Source: Ceratopteris richardii (Eukaryota; Streptophyta; Polypodiopsida; Polypodiales; Pteridaceae). Taken from it: DNA of 64,000 bases. Of the stretch, positions 31,508 through 43,815 are shown in pieces. The notes under the pieces were generated by a model. That model did no database searches. It saw only the letters and a list, made by a program, of their open reading frames with translations, and was not told the DNA's origin. How positions within the stretch are numbered: position 1 is the stretch's first letter; each line of letters starts with the position of its first letter. A program made the position numbers and the translations under genes. The DNA lies in assembly GCA_020310875.1 (NCBI GenBank), contig CM035407.1, forward strand, positions 94,410,733-94,474,732. Direction: 5' to 3'.

Positions 31508-33097
31508 CTCTATCAAGTTAGACAATTTTGTGGATGCTAGAGAAGAACAGTCCGAGTCCTTGTAGACTTTTGAGAGTTCCAACTCATCTCCTAAGTTGTC
31601 CTCAATGTCTATACAAATTCTTACACACTGCTCTAGCGTTCTAGGTTCTTTCAAGTATACATAGGAGCGTAGTTTAGAGCTCAACAAGCCATCTAGAAAC
31701 AATGACACATGCTTGGCCTGTGAGGGTAACTCTTGCATTGGACATCTTTCAACATATTGTCTAAACCTACGTCCTGCCAGTCTTACTGTTTCCTGAGGGG
31801 TCTGTTTGAAACTATGAATCAACGAAGACGTGTCATGTCTGATCCCACTTTTAGAGAATTCAGTGATGAATGACTCTAAAAAGTGATGGATGTCTCTAAA
31901 TTGCCTTTGTTGCAAAGGTTGGAACCAAGTTAAAGCGGTATTCTTTAACGTTAGTCCAAATGCGTTGTATTGCGTGAACATGTCTTCGACTTGTTCGGCT
32001 CTTAGCACTTGCTTAAATTCTGCGACATGGTCATAGGGATCTTCTGTCCCATCAAAATAATTTTTCATGGATTTCACTAACTGAGTGGGTCTCAGTATTC
32101 TTGCGTGTTCACGAGGTCTAGGTAGAGGAAAATCATCTCTACCACCTGGTATTCCATGTTCCCTTTGTCTTTCAGCTCTATTAGTGTCCGTGGTTGTTCT
32201 ATCTCTCCTTATGGGGTGATTGAAGCTTACTTCTCATCTTTCTTTGTTCTTTTCTCTTTGCATGCCATGGGATGAGGATGTTCCTGCCCCTTGTTGGTTC
32301 GCGTTTACATTTGTTCTAGATGGAGGGAAGAACAAATCACCTCTCCATGTGTATGTGTTTCTAGCATGGTCAGGCACCACAAAGACTCTTTCTGAAGTCT
32401 CATCCAGGTATACAACCTTTCCAAGTGTATCCGGGTCCTTGAACTTGTAGATTAGAATGGAACCAACCTCGTTAGGTTGTTCCGTTCTGTATCTCCAAAA
32501 AGCTTCATCAGTTTCTTTATTTACAAACAACTCTATGCTTTTGTTGTCCTGAGGGATCCACTCTGGAACTAGTACTCGAGTCAGTACAGATTTCCCTCTA
32601 GGTGTCCTAGGTTCTTCTAACGGTTCTTTTCCTTGAGATTTTGCTTCTGTTTCCCACTGAATTATGCCAAATTCATTCGTATTGTTTGGCTGCATACTTA
32701 AGATGTACATCGTTCCTTCCTTGTCTATGTACACGTCTCTCTCGAATTTCACCACTGGACGTTCCAATCCAATGGGTTGATCGGGGTTGTGCATTTGCAC
32801 CACTTGTCTTCTCAAACCATCCTCATAGATGCGAGCACCTAATCGGTTGGTTCGAAGAAACTCCAACTAATTCCTATAGGGTCCTTCTGGTCTTTCTAAG
32901 TATGCTACATTTGACCCTCCTTCTGGTCTTTCTGTGCTAAATGCCATTTCTGATTCGCTAGTATCTGAGCTCTCATAGGGATAACTAGTGTTCAATTGTT
33001 GAACCCACGATCGTGCAGTAGTTCCTACACTTGCCTCTGATGATCTAAGGCTTCGTCGGTCTGACTTACCTATGTGTTTGCCCGATCTAAGGTTCAT
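31508..33097 (-). pseudogene. gag: E2' gag, N-terminal part
   Basis: Start chosen at the ATG at 33097-33095 (MNLRSGKHIGK), matching E2. Breaks are TAG at 32867-32869 (CAA in E2) and TGA at 32234-32236. Otherwise it follows E2: an N-terminal region with RPVVKFERDVYIDKEG and EAFWRYRTEQ, then the Gag helical domain (DHVAEFKQVLRAEQVEDM, LTWFQPLQQRQ, VERCPMQELPSQAKHVSLFL, YLKEPRTLEQCVRICIDIED). The sequence is cut at KLSNLIE by the J insertion and resumes at 25999. The particle-forming part is therefore separated from its zinc knuckles. Confidence 0.87.
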
Positions 33098-34970
33098 TAA
33101 TTTTCTTCCTTGCACGCTCAATGCACGCTTAGATCGTCAATGATTCTTTGTTATTACTTTCTTGATTCTTTTTAAATTTCTTTAGATTCTTGTCTTGATG
33201 TATGCGTCAGGAATTCGACTTTCTGTGGTACTTTGAGTTCTCGTTCCGTCAGACTTATGTTCTTTCCTTTAGGTTTTCGTATCACACACCTTTACTTTTA
33301 GTCTTAGACTTGATAAATTTAATCTCTTGAACTTGGTGCATTCCTATCGTCTTGAATCCACAATGCTAACGTTTAGCCTAAGCTAAGAATTGACTGAGGG
33401 GGTTGAGGAATCTTCCAACCTCGAGTCAGCTTTTCTGGTTGCTCTGATGCCCAAGAAGCCGTGCTTCCGAAGCTTTATGCCCTTCCCTGCCTTGCTTTGG
33501 TTGCCCTTGATTGCCTTTGCTAGACCTGGAAAAATCCAATATTAGACCAATATCACAATGGATGATCAAGCACTTGAGTTTATACACTTTTAAAGTCCCT
33601 TAACTTTTGGCAAAAATTTTCTTCCCAAGCCCCCTTCCTTTCCTAGTCGCACAGATGTTCAACCTCAAATTAGCTTATCTAATAATCAACGTAGTACTCG
33701 TCAAGAGCTTTCTAATGAGCTATAAAGCTCAAAAAACGGACTTCGGATGAGAAAGATATGAGCGTTTAGGCCCTCGGGGGTAAAAACTCACAAACAGGTT
33801 TTTCTTCAAATATGAGCTAAGGGGTCTCCTATGAGTCTAATCACCCAAAAATTTCCCAAAAATAGCCCCAAAATTGGCCAAAAATTGAAACCCTAAAATT
33901 TGCATTTGGGGTGAGCAATCGCGATGGTCTGAGATGATCGTGATGGTCTGGGACCGTCGCGATGGTCTAGGCGAACCGTCGCGATGGCGTGATGCGCGAA
34001 CCGTCACGATGGTCTGAAGTACACGGTCACGATGGTCTAATGTGAGCAATCGTGATGGTCAGGGTGCGGCGTCGCGATGGTCTGATTGAGTGAACAATCG
34101 CGATGGCATCAGTCAACAGTCAACGTGAACCGTCGCGATGGTCTGAAGTGAACCGTCGCGATGGTCACATATGCGATGGCGTGAGCCAATCGCGATGGTC
34201 CAAATTTTGAGCTGTCGCGATGGTGTAAGGGTCTCGTCGCGATGGCGTGGCTAGTGAGCAATCGCGATGGTCTAGCTTGCCACGTGGCACTATCGAAGCG
34301 ATGGCATGGGCCAATCGTGATGGTGTGGGGTCGACAGGATCGTCGCGATGATCAAGGACCGTCGCGATGGTTCAAGTGAACCGTCGCAATGGCGTGAGAC
34401 CGTCGCGATGGTCCGGCCGAGCCGTCGCGATGGCGTGAGCCAATCGCGATGGTGTGACACAATCGCGATGGTCTGAGCCAATCGTGATGGTCCACCAAAA
34501 TGCAAATTTTTGAAATGCGTCTGTGGATTCGTGCATACGCTTGTGTCGCCTACCTCGTGGTGTGGTCGCTTACCAAAATTACCGAACTTGGCAGACCATC
34601 GCGATGGTCTGACACACTTGGCAGATTTCTGATAGAAAGTGAATTTTTACCTTTTCCAAGCTTTCCTAATGCACTGGATCTTTGTACCTGCAAGAAAACT
34701 CAAAAACACACCAGTACACACAAGCACAAAAGCTCTCTCTCTCTCTCTCTCTTGCACATGCACAAATGAGGGGAAATGAGGAGAATGGGTGGATATGGTG
34801 AATTTTCTGATTTTTTTGGAGTTGGAGATGATGATGCGGTGATGAAGATGGAGTGTGGGGGAGGTGAAAAACACTAAAAACTAACTAAAAACAACAACAA
34901 AAATTGAAATTTTTACCTTCCCATGCCACTTCTTGCTATACTCTTACCATCACACATTCGTCATAGACTC
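33098..34970 (-). repeat. E2' leader with TCGCGATGG array
   Basis: An untranslated leader without genes. The array spans about 33915-34615 with roughly 18 exact TCGCGATGG-type cores and about seven with one CpG transition (TCGTGATGG, TCACGATGG, TCGCAATGG). The perfect palindrome CAGACCATCGCGATGGTCTG is at 34592-34611. A (CT)n tract lies near 34733-34751. The structure matches the E2 leader unit for unit in most of its length, which shows that the array belongs to the family and predates both insertions. Confidence 0.88.
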
Positions 34971-34990
34971 GATCCCCGGCAACGGCGCCA
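34971..34990 (-). promoter_or_regulatory. E2' primer binding site
   Basis: Identical to the E2 site, TGGCGCCGTTGCCGGGGATC on the minus strand, 7 nt from the LTR. Confidence 0.87.
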
Positions 34991-34997
34991 AATTTGG

Positions 34998-35637
34998 TGT
35001 TGCTCTAGCACAATGGTGAGAACCACGTTAAGAAGCTCCACCTCCTTAATGTCAATCCGCGGAAGAGATAGGAGTGATATAAAGATTGTGAATGTGAGAT
35101 GAAGTGAGAGTGAAGGTGAGAAGCATAGAGATGCACACACACATACACACACACTACGAAGAGACAAGCAAGACACGATGGAAGGTGAGAAATCAACTCT
35201 ATTGCTCAAGATCTCAATTACAAGCTCAAAATAGCTCTAAGCTCACACTAACCACCCTCAAAAATGAGCTCTCTAGCTCTTTTTATAGATTCTAGACTAG
35301 TTTTGACCGATTTCACATCTAGGGACCGGCATAGTTAAAAAACAGGTCCTATGCGCTATTTGAGAGGGTAAACGGTGTCTAAAAATAACCAAAACTGATA
35401 TGCTCATTCTACCTAAGCTCCTCAAGCTCGAGGACTCTTCGGCTTGCATAAAATGGAGCTATGGAATACAAAAAAGGGTTTTTCTATGTTACATATGTTA
35501 CAATAGTGATGAAAATCACTGTTGGAGGTTTTGAAGAGTATTTATAAAACATAATTCTTTTGAAAAAAGATCTGACTGACTCCCTGCTCTGTCTTTACAT
35601 GCTTCCGCGTCTTCTATGCCTCTGGCTACTACCAACA
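34998..35637 (-). repeat. E2' 5' LTR (640 bp)
   Basis: Plus strand TGTTGCTCTAGC to CTACCAACA. Its outer end interrupts the pol of element D after YLFNMEV. The TATA-like element is at 35279-35288. Confidence 0.92.
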
Positions 35638-37074
35638 CTTCCATATTAAACAAATAAGTGTCAGGTAGATCATCGGGTACTCCACTTGGCGGTTCTCCAT
35701 GGGTTAACCTAGAAAGGTGGTCTGCTCTTACATGCGTGTTTCCCTTTTTTACTACCACTTCAAAGTTGAACTCCATTAATAGTAAGAACCATCTTACTAA
35801 TCTTCCCGTGTTACAAGGTTTATTGACTAAGTACAGTAAAGCCTGATGGTCTATGAAGAACTTGAATTTGTTGGCTAAAAGATAGTGTCTAAATTTCTTC
35901 ACTGTGTAGACCATTCCTAATCCTTCTCGTTCGGTAGTGGTATAATTCCTTTCAGCTTGATTCAATTGTCTACTCGCATAGGCAATTGGATGATCTAGCT
36001 TTTCTTCATCAGCTGGTTGGGCTAAGATACATCCTATTGCATAATTAGAGGCATCAACATGAATATGAAAAGGCTTGTTCCAATTTGGCGTGTTCAGAAT
36101 TGGGGCTGTGCTAAGTCTCTTTTTTAACTCATTGAATGCTTTCTCGCACTCTTCTATCCAAGTGAATTGAGTTAATAGGCCATAGAAGGGTTTGGCGATT
36201 ATGGCATACATGTGGATAAATCGACGATAATATCCACAATGTCCCATAAATGCTTTTACTTCCTTCACATTCTTAGGTCTTGGCAGCTCTAAGATGACCT
36301 TAATCTTGTCCTCATCTGTGGATATTCCATTTCTGGAGACTATGTGTCCTAGGATCTTTCCTTGTCTCACCATGAAGACACATTTTTCTAGGTTTAGGCA
36401 GACTCGATACTGGCAGCATTTATTAAATATTTTTCTCAACTCGAGAATATGATCTCGTCTTTGATTCGAGTATGTACATAGGTCATCTACATACACTTCC
36501 ATGCTCTTTTTCAAGAATTCCTTGAAAACATGACACATCAATCGTTGGAAAGTAGCAGGTGCATTAGTGAGTCCAAAAGGCATCACCCTGAAAGCATAGA
36601 CTCCCCATTCGTTCGCGAACGCGGTCTTATGTTGATCCTCAGTAGCAATAGCTACTTGGTTGTATCCGGAGAATCCATCTAGGAAGCTATAGACTTCCTT
36701 TCCTGCTACTCTTTCCAATAGATGGTCAGTGATGGGTAAAGGGTAGCTATCACGTATGGTGGCTCCATTGACTTTTTTCAAGTTAATGCACACCCTCAAT
36801 GTTCCATTTTTCTTTGGCACAACTACGAATGGCGATACCCACTCGGTGTGTTCTATCTCATATATGAATCCTGCTGCTAATAGTTTGTCTATTTCTTCCT
36901 TAATTTTAGCAGCGTAGACCTCGTTATATGTATATGGGCATTGCTTTGATGGTTTTGCATTTGCCATCATTGGTATCCTATGAGAACAAATCGAAGGTTC
37001 CACGCCCTTGAGATCCTTATATGTCCATGCGAACAGGTCTCAGTATTCTTGGATCAGTTGTATGAGTTCCTCTT
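35638..37074 (-). pseudogene. pol: Element D: gypsy pol fragment, reverse transcriptase and RNase H
   Basis: A fragment of about 475 codons trapped between the E2' LTR and the B LTR. It covers reverse transcriptase (IEHTEWVSPFVVVPKKNGTL, FLDGFSGYNQVAIA, FGLTNAPATFQRLM, MEVYVDDLCTYSN) and RNase H (HIHVDASNYAIGCILAQ, YTTTEREGLGMVYTVKKF), and ends at DDLPDTYLFNMEV. One TGA at 37040-37042 replaces the Arg of REYRD (CGA to TGA). Apart from this the frame is open and well preserved. It belongs to the same clade as E2 and B but is a distinct subfamily. Confidence 0.88.
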
Positions 37075-37681
37075 TGTAGCTCAAGCATAAGCACCACCTC
37101 CTTTACTTGTCAATCCGCGGAGACGTGAGGACCGGTATGAAGACCACGAGCAAGTGAAGGCACAAGTGTGTGAGTGAAAGCACACAAACATGCACACACA
37201 TACACACAGACGCGCACAAGGTGAGATCAAAGAGAGGAACAATGGAAAGCTTTGATTGCAAAAGAGTTCTCTTACAAAAGCTCTACTCTCTAACAAGCTA
37301 ACCTCAAAAATGAGCTCTCTAGCTCTTTTTATAGTTTTTTGACTATTTTTGGCCCTGTCCAGACCTAGTGTCGGGCCTAGTTAAAAATTAGGTTCCAGGG
37401 CTTATTTGAGGGCTCAAACGGAGTCTAAAAATTATGAAAATTGGTAGGATTATACTCCTAATGCTCCTCAAGCTCGAGGACTCCTCGGCTTGCACAAAAT
37501 GGGGCTACATAAATAGAAAATGGTATTTACAATGGTTTTAGTGATGGAAATCACTATTTTTGTAGGGAATTCTTTTGAAAAGTTGACATGTACTTTTTGG
37601 AGCTCCCTACTTGCTCCCTTTCCTTGTGTGTCCACCTTTTGATGTGCTTCCATGCTTTGTCCTTGAATTTGAGCTTCAACA
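37075..37681 (-). repeat. B 3' LTR (607 bp)
   Basis: Plus strand TGTAGCTCAAGC to GCTTCAACA, with TG...CA ends and a polypurine tract directly upstream on the minus strand. It is related to the E2 LTR, with matching blocks such as TCAATCCGCGGA and AATGAGCTCTCTAGCTC. Confidence 0.85.
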
Positions 37682-37694
37682 CTCCCCCCCTCTC
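37682..37694 (-). promoter_or_regulatory. B polypurine tract
   Basis: Minus strand GAGAGGGGGGGAG immediately before the LTR. Confidence 0.85.
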
Positions 37695-38982
37695 GAGTCT
37701 GTCTCCCTGACAGACCCTTGTTGTAGCGGTTGTTCCAAGTAGTGCCTTGAGAGGGAGTGTCCCTTCTGTATGAACAAAAGTCATCTGACTTCCAAATGTG
37801 TCTGGTTCTTCATCCATCACTGCGAGTCTTTGCAAGTTGTAGTCTCTTGGTATATGCTTCTTCCTTGGATTCCAGCATGACTGTGTCGTTGTGAGTCTCC
37901 GTTGATGTTTTCTAGATCTTCCACAGTTGATGTTCATAGTAGTCATGCCAAGTACTCATAACCCATATTGAGTGATGGGTAAGTATGTCCGTGCATGGGT
38001 TGAGGAACATATGTGCCTTGTGCACGGCCTTTTAATGTAGCCCTATGCATGCTTACGTGGAAAATGCATCGGAAGAAGTATGGTGCAAAAATTGGGGTCT
38101 TGAGCTAAGTGCTCAAGGGTATGCCGACGAAGAGGTTTCCTAAGCTATCATGGTTATGGTGTTTCCAGAGTAAAGATACTTACCATGGAGAAGGTTGATC
38201 GATGTTCATCTCTTCGTGTTGTACGCTCGGCCTTTGGGATGGAACATTGTTGATGAATGTCCATGTTGATGGCCCACTGATGAGATCTTTTGAGTGGTTG
38301 ATCCTCTCTCCTCTTTTCAAAGCAACATTTGCCAAATACTGAGAATTGAATTTCTTTATATTCCTTGGCAAACAACATTGGGTAACTACACCAAGCTGAG
38401 TTTCACATATTCTCTTTAGCTCACCATACGCAGGATTCTGCTCCTCCAGAACTACCCTTTGCAGATATCTCCTTGGATGCTCTCGTACATGAAGTAGTTG
38501 AGCATCACTCAAATTGCGGACCTTCAAGCTCTTCATTCCTACCATGATAAGAGAAAATCATAGTTGTAGATGCCATGTTCTGCCAAATGCTTGCCATCTA
38601 CCAGATAAGGCAACAATAATATCATCTGCTAGCCGAGACACACTTCTATCCAAATTGATAAATGCCTAGTAATCAACAATTCCACCTTCAACTAAGCATG
38701 ACTCATTCATGTTTCATAAGCCAAACTTGGGAACAAGCTCTCTCCCGCTTTTTTTTTTTTTTTGAACAATGTCACAAAACAAGAAGATAGACGTTAGTAT
38801 CAATAGAAATATTTGACATATGTCACTGTGCTCTTGTGCTTGGGATTCTCAAGTGTGTCTATGCACGGCCGTGTAATGTGGCCCTATATTAATGCATACT
38901 TTGGAAATGCATGACCTGAATGGTGCAAAAGACAGGGTTGTGCAAGGAGCACATGGTTGTCGCTCGTTCGAGGCTTTCGATG
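37695..38982 (-). other. B 3' region between pol end and polypurine tract
   Basis: About 1.3 kb with no retroelement gene. It contains the ARGONAUTE-like fragment (see 38315-38462), a T-run at 38748-38763, and otherwise unrecognised sequence. The large 3' frame of E2 is absent here. Confidence 0.6.
38315..38462 (-). pseudogene. ARGONAUTE (PIWI domain) fragment inside B
   Basis: About 48 codons, open on the minus strand within a longer open stretch (38180-38545). They read LEEQNPAYGELKRICETQ, then LGVVTQCCLPRNIKKF and NSQYLANVALK. This matches the start of the PIWI domain of AGO1/AGO5/AGO10-type plant ARGONAUTEs, whose hallmark is YGxLKRICETxLGxVSQCC followed by QYxxNVALK. The similarity stops abruptly after VALK, where ARGONAUTE would continue INVKVGG. 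The catalytic residues lie further on and are absent, so the piece cannot encode slicer activity. It looks like a captured exon piece of a host gene, carried between pol and the polypurine tract. The match is from memory; the flanks are unrecognised. Confidence 0.65.
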
Positions 38983-41900
38983 TTATTTACGGAGGTTGAT
39001 GCCGACCTTGGTGGAGGTATCCATTGAGTCTCGAATTGATGTAATCCTCCTTATTGGAGTCCATTTTAGAACATCATTTGGCACTGTAGAGGTCACTTCA
39101 GGCGTCGTCCTCTTTGGATGCTTTCTGAACTGTGGTATCCAGTGTGGTTGGCGCTTTGGTTCGGTGGAGGCTACTTGTACTTTTGGCTTCCAAACCCATA
39201 TCCTTTTTGCATGTCTTCCTAGTAATGTTGAAGAGCTGATTTGATCTTCCTTTGGTCTCTGTACGTGGTTCTTACCCTTTTCTCTTTTTGGCTTCTTTGT
39301 TGAGACCTTTCGCATGTGGGAGAACATAGGTTGTTGTGGATGTAGGAGCTTCTTAGGTACCCACATCTGTAATTGCCCTTGTTGAGCTGCAGCTAACTTC
39401 TTAGGCACCCAAACTTGTTGGATACCTTGTGATTGAGCTTGTCCGAGCTGCTTCCTTCGTCTTCTGGCCTGGTTGGCTTGCCTGGATGGGATTTGTGGGG
39501 GCAAGGCTGGTGGTTGCTCTCCTTTGCGTACCCATATCTGCTTCATGCTCGGAACTGCTTTCTTATCGAATGGTGTCTTTCTATTTGATGTAGTTGTTGT
39601 CGTGAACGGTTGTGTTTGCTTGTGTGGTGGACTCACTACTATGGCTACTTGATTCTTTGGAGAAGAAGAAAAATCCACCCGCCTTCGAACCTGTTCTTCC
39701 ACGATTGACTTCTTCTGCATCATAGAGCTTTTGACACATACAACATCTTCTTCCATATGATTAGTCTTAGAAGAGCTAAGAGAGTGTGTGGTGCCATGAT
39801 CTGGGAGCATGCAGTTCTCTAATTCTAATGTAATGCATTGTTCATGTACCCAAACTCGAAGAATTTGACTTCTTAGGTTTAAGTTAACTGCATGGTCATA
39901 GATCCAATCTTGACCCAAGACAAGTGGTTCTGTAAGGTTCTCATCTTGACATACTAGCGCTTTGACTTTCATTGGAACATCTTGAAGGTAGATGGGAAGT
40001 TCCACCTCGCCCAAACAAGGGGTTTCCACACCTCCCAATCCTATGAGATAAGCTTCTATGGGATTGATGTTCAACTGCAAGTCTTGGCAGTAGGAAAGTC
40101 TAACTGCACTACTTGCTACACCTGAGTCAACCAATGCTTTCACCGTCCTTGCACCCTTCCCTTGTCCTATCTCTATGGTCACAAAGGGTCTTCGGTCAAT
40201 GACTTGAGAAGTCGCTATGCCTGACTTTTGGCACATATCCATGTGATATTTTGGGGCTTTTGAGTTGACCTCTAGGCCTAATCGCCTTAACTTATTTCGC
40301 CTAATACGCTCTCTGGCCTCTGCCTGTGCTTCTTCTCTCACTCTTAACTCTTCTTCTTTTTGTTTCTTAGCAGAGTTGAGTCTCATTAGCATGTCCTCTG
40401 TAAGAGGTTCTTGATATAACTTGACTCTGCAACCACTGATATAGTTTGGCAAGATGTCACCTTCTAAAGTATCCAATTGAACAACACCACTAGTGGAAAT
40501 TCTATTAATGATCATGGGTCCATATCCTCTTTTTTCCAATTTACGGGCATGTTGTTTTAGTGTATAAATCAACACTAGATCTCCCTCTTTCAATCCCTTA
40601 TCCTTGATGTGTGCATCAAAGTATGCCTTTTGCCTCTTCTTTGCAGCGTAGATACCTGCTGCCGCTCGTAGCCTCGTCTCACCTAAGCGTTCGAGATCAA
40701 AGATCCTAGAGGACAATTCATGCCCATTCCACTCATACTCTTGTGCTACTTTTAAGGCAGGGATTAAGAAATCTAATGGTAGCACAGTGTTTTGTCCGAA
40801 GACCATCTGAAATGGGGTGGCGTTGAGTACCATTTTGTAGGCAACTCTATAAGCCCAAACAGCATGATGAAGTTCTTTGTCCCAATCAGAGCGTTTATTA
40901 TTTACCTGTTTTGTCAATACGTTACAGAGAATCTTATTGGTGCTCTCAGCTTGTCCGTTAGCTTGTGGGTGATAAGGGGCAGACTTTTTATGTATCACCA
41001 AGAATTCTTGGAGAAGATTTTCAATGACCTCATTCAAGAAGTGTGTGCCTCTATCGCTCACTAACTCTATTGGTAGCCCATATCTCGTGAACACATTCTC
41101 GAATAAGAACTTAGCCATAGTCTGAGCATCATTCTTTGTTGTGGCTTTCACTTCTACCCACTTTGTAAGGTAATCTGTGGCTACAATAATATACTCTGCA
41201 TGGGAGTTTCTAGCTGGGGGGTTAATAGGACCTATGAAGTCTATGCCCCACTTGGAAAATGCACACCCTTCCATCATTGGCCTCAAGGGCATCTCGTCTT
41301 TTCTAACACGATATTGTGCACGTTGGCATGTGTCACATTTCTTCACATAGGTATGTGCATCCATATGAAGAGTGGGCCACCAAAGTCCTGAGAATAGAAT
41401 GGTCTTGATCACTCGGTCAGGACCAAAATGTCCACCTGCAACACCACTATGTGCAGTTTCTAAGAACTTTAAATAGTCTGATTCATGAACGCACAGTCTT
41501 AAGTAACCATCGTTGCCTCTTCGGTATAGGTTCTCTCCTATTAAGGCATAACCTTGAGCCTCTTGCTCCATGTTTCGTCTTCTTGCTAGACTAGCCTCTT
41601 TGGATAATCTTCCCGACCTCATAAACTCTACCAATGGAGCACTCCAATCTGGAATAAATGACACTTGATAAAGGGTCGCATGCTCCACTGGGGGTCTTTC
41701 TCTGCACATTGGACAATTCTTAATCCATTCATGTATTTCTTTGTCCATGCTAGGCCAATACACTCCTAGACGCTTCAAATTCTGTAATGTTCGTTGTTTA
41801 GAATAGTGATTTCCTAGCAATCCTTCATGAGCTTGCTGCAACCAACTACTATGTTCATCATCCTCGACACAACAAGCTAATACACCCTCAGTATCTTGTT

Positions 41901-42849
41901 TGTACATGCTTCCTGCCAATATGTGATATTTTTGTGATCTTACAATTTCTTCTTGTGAGGTTTTCACATTCTTATTTGTGGGGCCGAAGGTTAGGACTGG
42001 TACCAACTTATTTGCCCATTTAGGAACAACTTCTAAATTGAACAGATAAGCATCGGGTAATTCGTCAGACACTCCTTGCGGTGACTCTCCTGAAGTGATG
42101 CGAGAAAGGTGATCTGCCCGAAGGTGGGTTCTACCTTTCCTGACAACAACTTCAAAGTCATACTCCATTAGTAAGAGGAACCATCTTACTAAGCGTCCAG
42201 TATTGCAAGGTTTATTGACCAAATATAACAAAGCTTGATGATCAGTAAAAAACTTGAACTTGTTGGCCAATAAATAGTGTCTAAACTTCTTCACAGCATA
42301 TACCATGCCTAAGCCCTCTCGCTCAGTTGTGGTATAATTTCTTTCAGCTGGGTTTAGTTGTCTACTAGCGTATGCTATGGGCAAATCTAAATTCCCTTCA
42401 CCTGTGGGTTGTGCTAGCACACATCCTATGGCATGATTGGATGCATCCACATGGACATGGAATGGCTTATTCCAATTAGGAGTGGTCAGTATTGGTGCTG
42501 TGCACAAACGTTTCTTCAGTTCATTGAAAGAACTCTCGCATTCATCGTTCCACTCAAAATTAGACAACAAGGCATAAAGGGGTCTAGCTATGATCGCGTA
42601 CATGTGGATAAACCTACGATAATATCCACAATGGCCCATAAAAGCTTGTACCTCCTTAACATTCCTTGGCCTTGGCAGCTCCGCTATGGCTCGTACCTTA
42701 TCTATTGAGATTCCATTCTTAGAAACAATATAACCTAAGATTTTACCTTGACGCACCATGATCACACACTTTTCTGGGTTCAGACACACTCGATATTCTC
42801 TACACTTGTTGAAGATTTGTCTGAGCTCAGGGATGTGAAATCTTCTTTC
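38983..42849 (-). pseudogene. pol: B pol: RT end, RNase H, two HHCC modules, integrase, second protease, WVPK tail
   Basis: The longest open frame in the window (about 1,270 codons) and the best view of the clade's Pol. Domains in order: end of reverse transcriptase (GKILGYIVSKNGIS); RNase H (HVHVDASNHAIGCVLAQ); first zinc module (AHEGLLGNHYSKQRT to CPMC, about 41703-41835); second zinc module (AHSGVAGGHFGPD to CDTC, about 41327-41460); integrase core (VATDYLTKW, SDRGTHF and AESTNK, D-D-35-E spacing); GPY-like module; second aspartic protease (ALVDSGVASSAV, triad at 40120-40128, closing PLVLGQDWIYDH); and a basic tail with KQIWVRKG, QQVWVPKK, LQMWVPKK and KRIWVWKP. A TAA at 42850 cuts it off from the upstream reverse transcriptase in the same frame. 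Confidence 0.88.
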
Positions 42850-43815
42850 TTAGGAATGAGCACATAAATCATCCACATATACTTCTAAGCTCTTTCGCAA
42901 GAACTCTTTGAAAACATGACACATGAGCCTTTGGAATGTTGCAGGTGCATTTGTGAGCCCAAATGGCATCACACGAAATGCAAAGATTCCCCACTCTGTA
43001 GCAAAAGCTGTTTTGTGTTGATCTTCTGGGGCAATGGCTACTTGATTGTAACCTGAAAATCCATCAAGGGAGCTATAAACTTCCTTGCATGCAACACGCT
43101 CCAAAAGGTGTTCCGTGATTGGAAGTGGATAACTATCTCTAATAGTAGCGGCATTAACTTTTTTAAGGTTAATACACACTCGCAACTTCCCGTTCTTCTT
43201 GGGCACCCCTACGATGGGGGACACCCATTCAGTATGCTCAATCTCATAGATGAATCCAGCTTCAATCAGTCTATCAATGTCTTCTTTTATTTTGGCTGCA
43301 TATGTATCATTATATGTGTAGGGCTTCTCTTTGGTGGGCTTGGCATCAGCAGTCATGGGGATAGTATGAGAGCAAATTCTTGGATCTACCCCTTTCAAGT
43401 CTCTATAGTGCCATGCAAACACATCCCTATATTCCCTTAATAGAGCTACAAGCTCCATTTCTTCTCTTGCACTTAGGTCATCTCCTATATATGTGCATCT
43501 CTCTTCGTTCTCTTCGATGGTCACTACGATCTTCTTGGTCTTTTCTTTATTATCATATGATTCTCCTATGATGGCCTCTCTCTTAGGCATTCGTACCAAA
43601 ATTTTGCGGTCATCAACTTCATATTTCTTGAAGTTTTTTGGTACTTCAAACAATGATTCCTCCTCTTCTTGTTTCACTGCTTTTCTTTTCTTTTTCTTTT
43701 GACTACTCTCACTTCGATCCTTTGAATTTACCGTTTTAATACTTGTGAGAGGTTCTTCTTCTTTCTGGGTGAACACTCCTATATCTTCTAGATAGTGCTG
43801 CTCTGAGTTAAAGCA
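42850..43815 (-). pseudogene. pol: B pol: linker and reverse transcriptase
   Basis: Acidic/basic linker (KKKKRKAVKQEEEESLFEVP), then reverse transcriptase with IEHTEWVSPIVGVPKKNGKL, VYSSLDGFSGYNQ, FGLTNAPATFQRLM and VYVDDLCAHS. It stops at TAA 42850-42852, just after the YVDD. At that point E2 and D have an Asn codon. The same frame continues directly. Upstream, a 1-nt insertion near 43815-43825 separates it from the protease part. Confidence 0.87.

Larger units (their letters stand above)
24308..35637 (-). mobile_element. E2': older copy of the E2 family, 5' part, split by copia J
   Basis: Contains 5' LTR (34998-35637), PBS, leader array and gag. Gag is split by J (26000-31507) and then cut at 24307 by E1. 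The rest of E2' should lie to the left of the window, beyond the E1 3' LTR. Its LTR lies inside the pol of element D. It shares all leader features with E2 but has more decay at CpG sites. Confidence 0.88.

Noticed and set aside
37554-37946. Minus-strand frame of 130 codons near the B 3' LTR
   Set aside because: It runs across the polypurine tract into the LTR without recognised domains. Most likely a chance frame.
38748-38763. T-run as poly-A tail of a SINE or LINE
   Set aside because: I see no promoter boxes, target duplication or second-strand element next to it.
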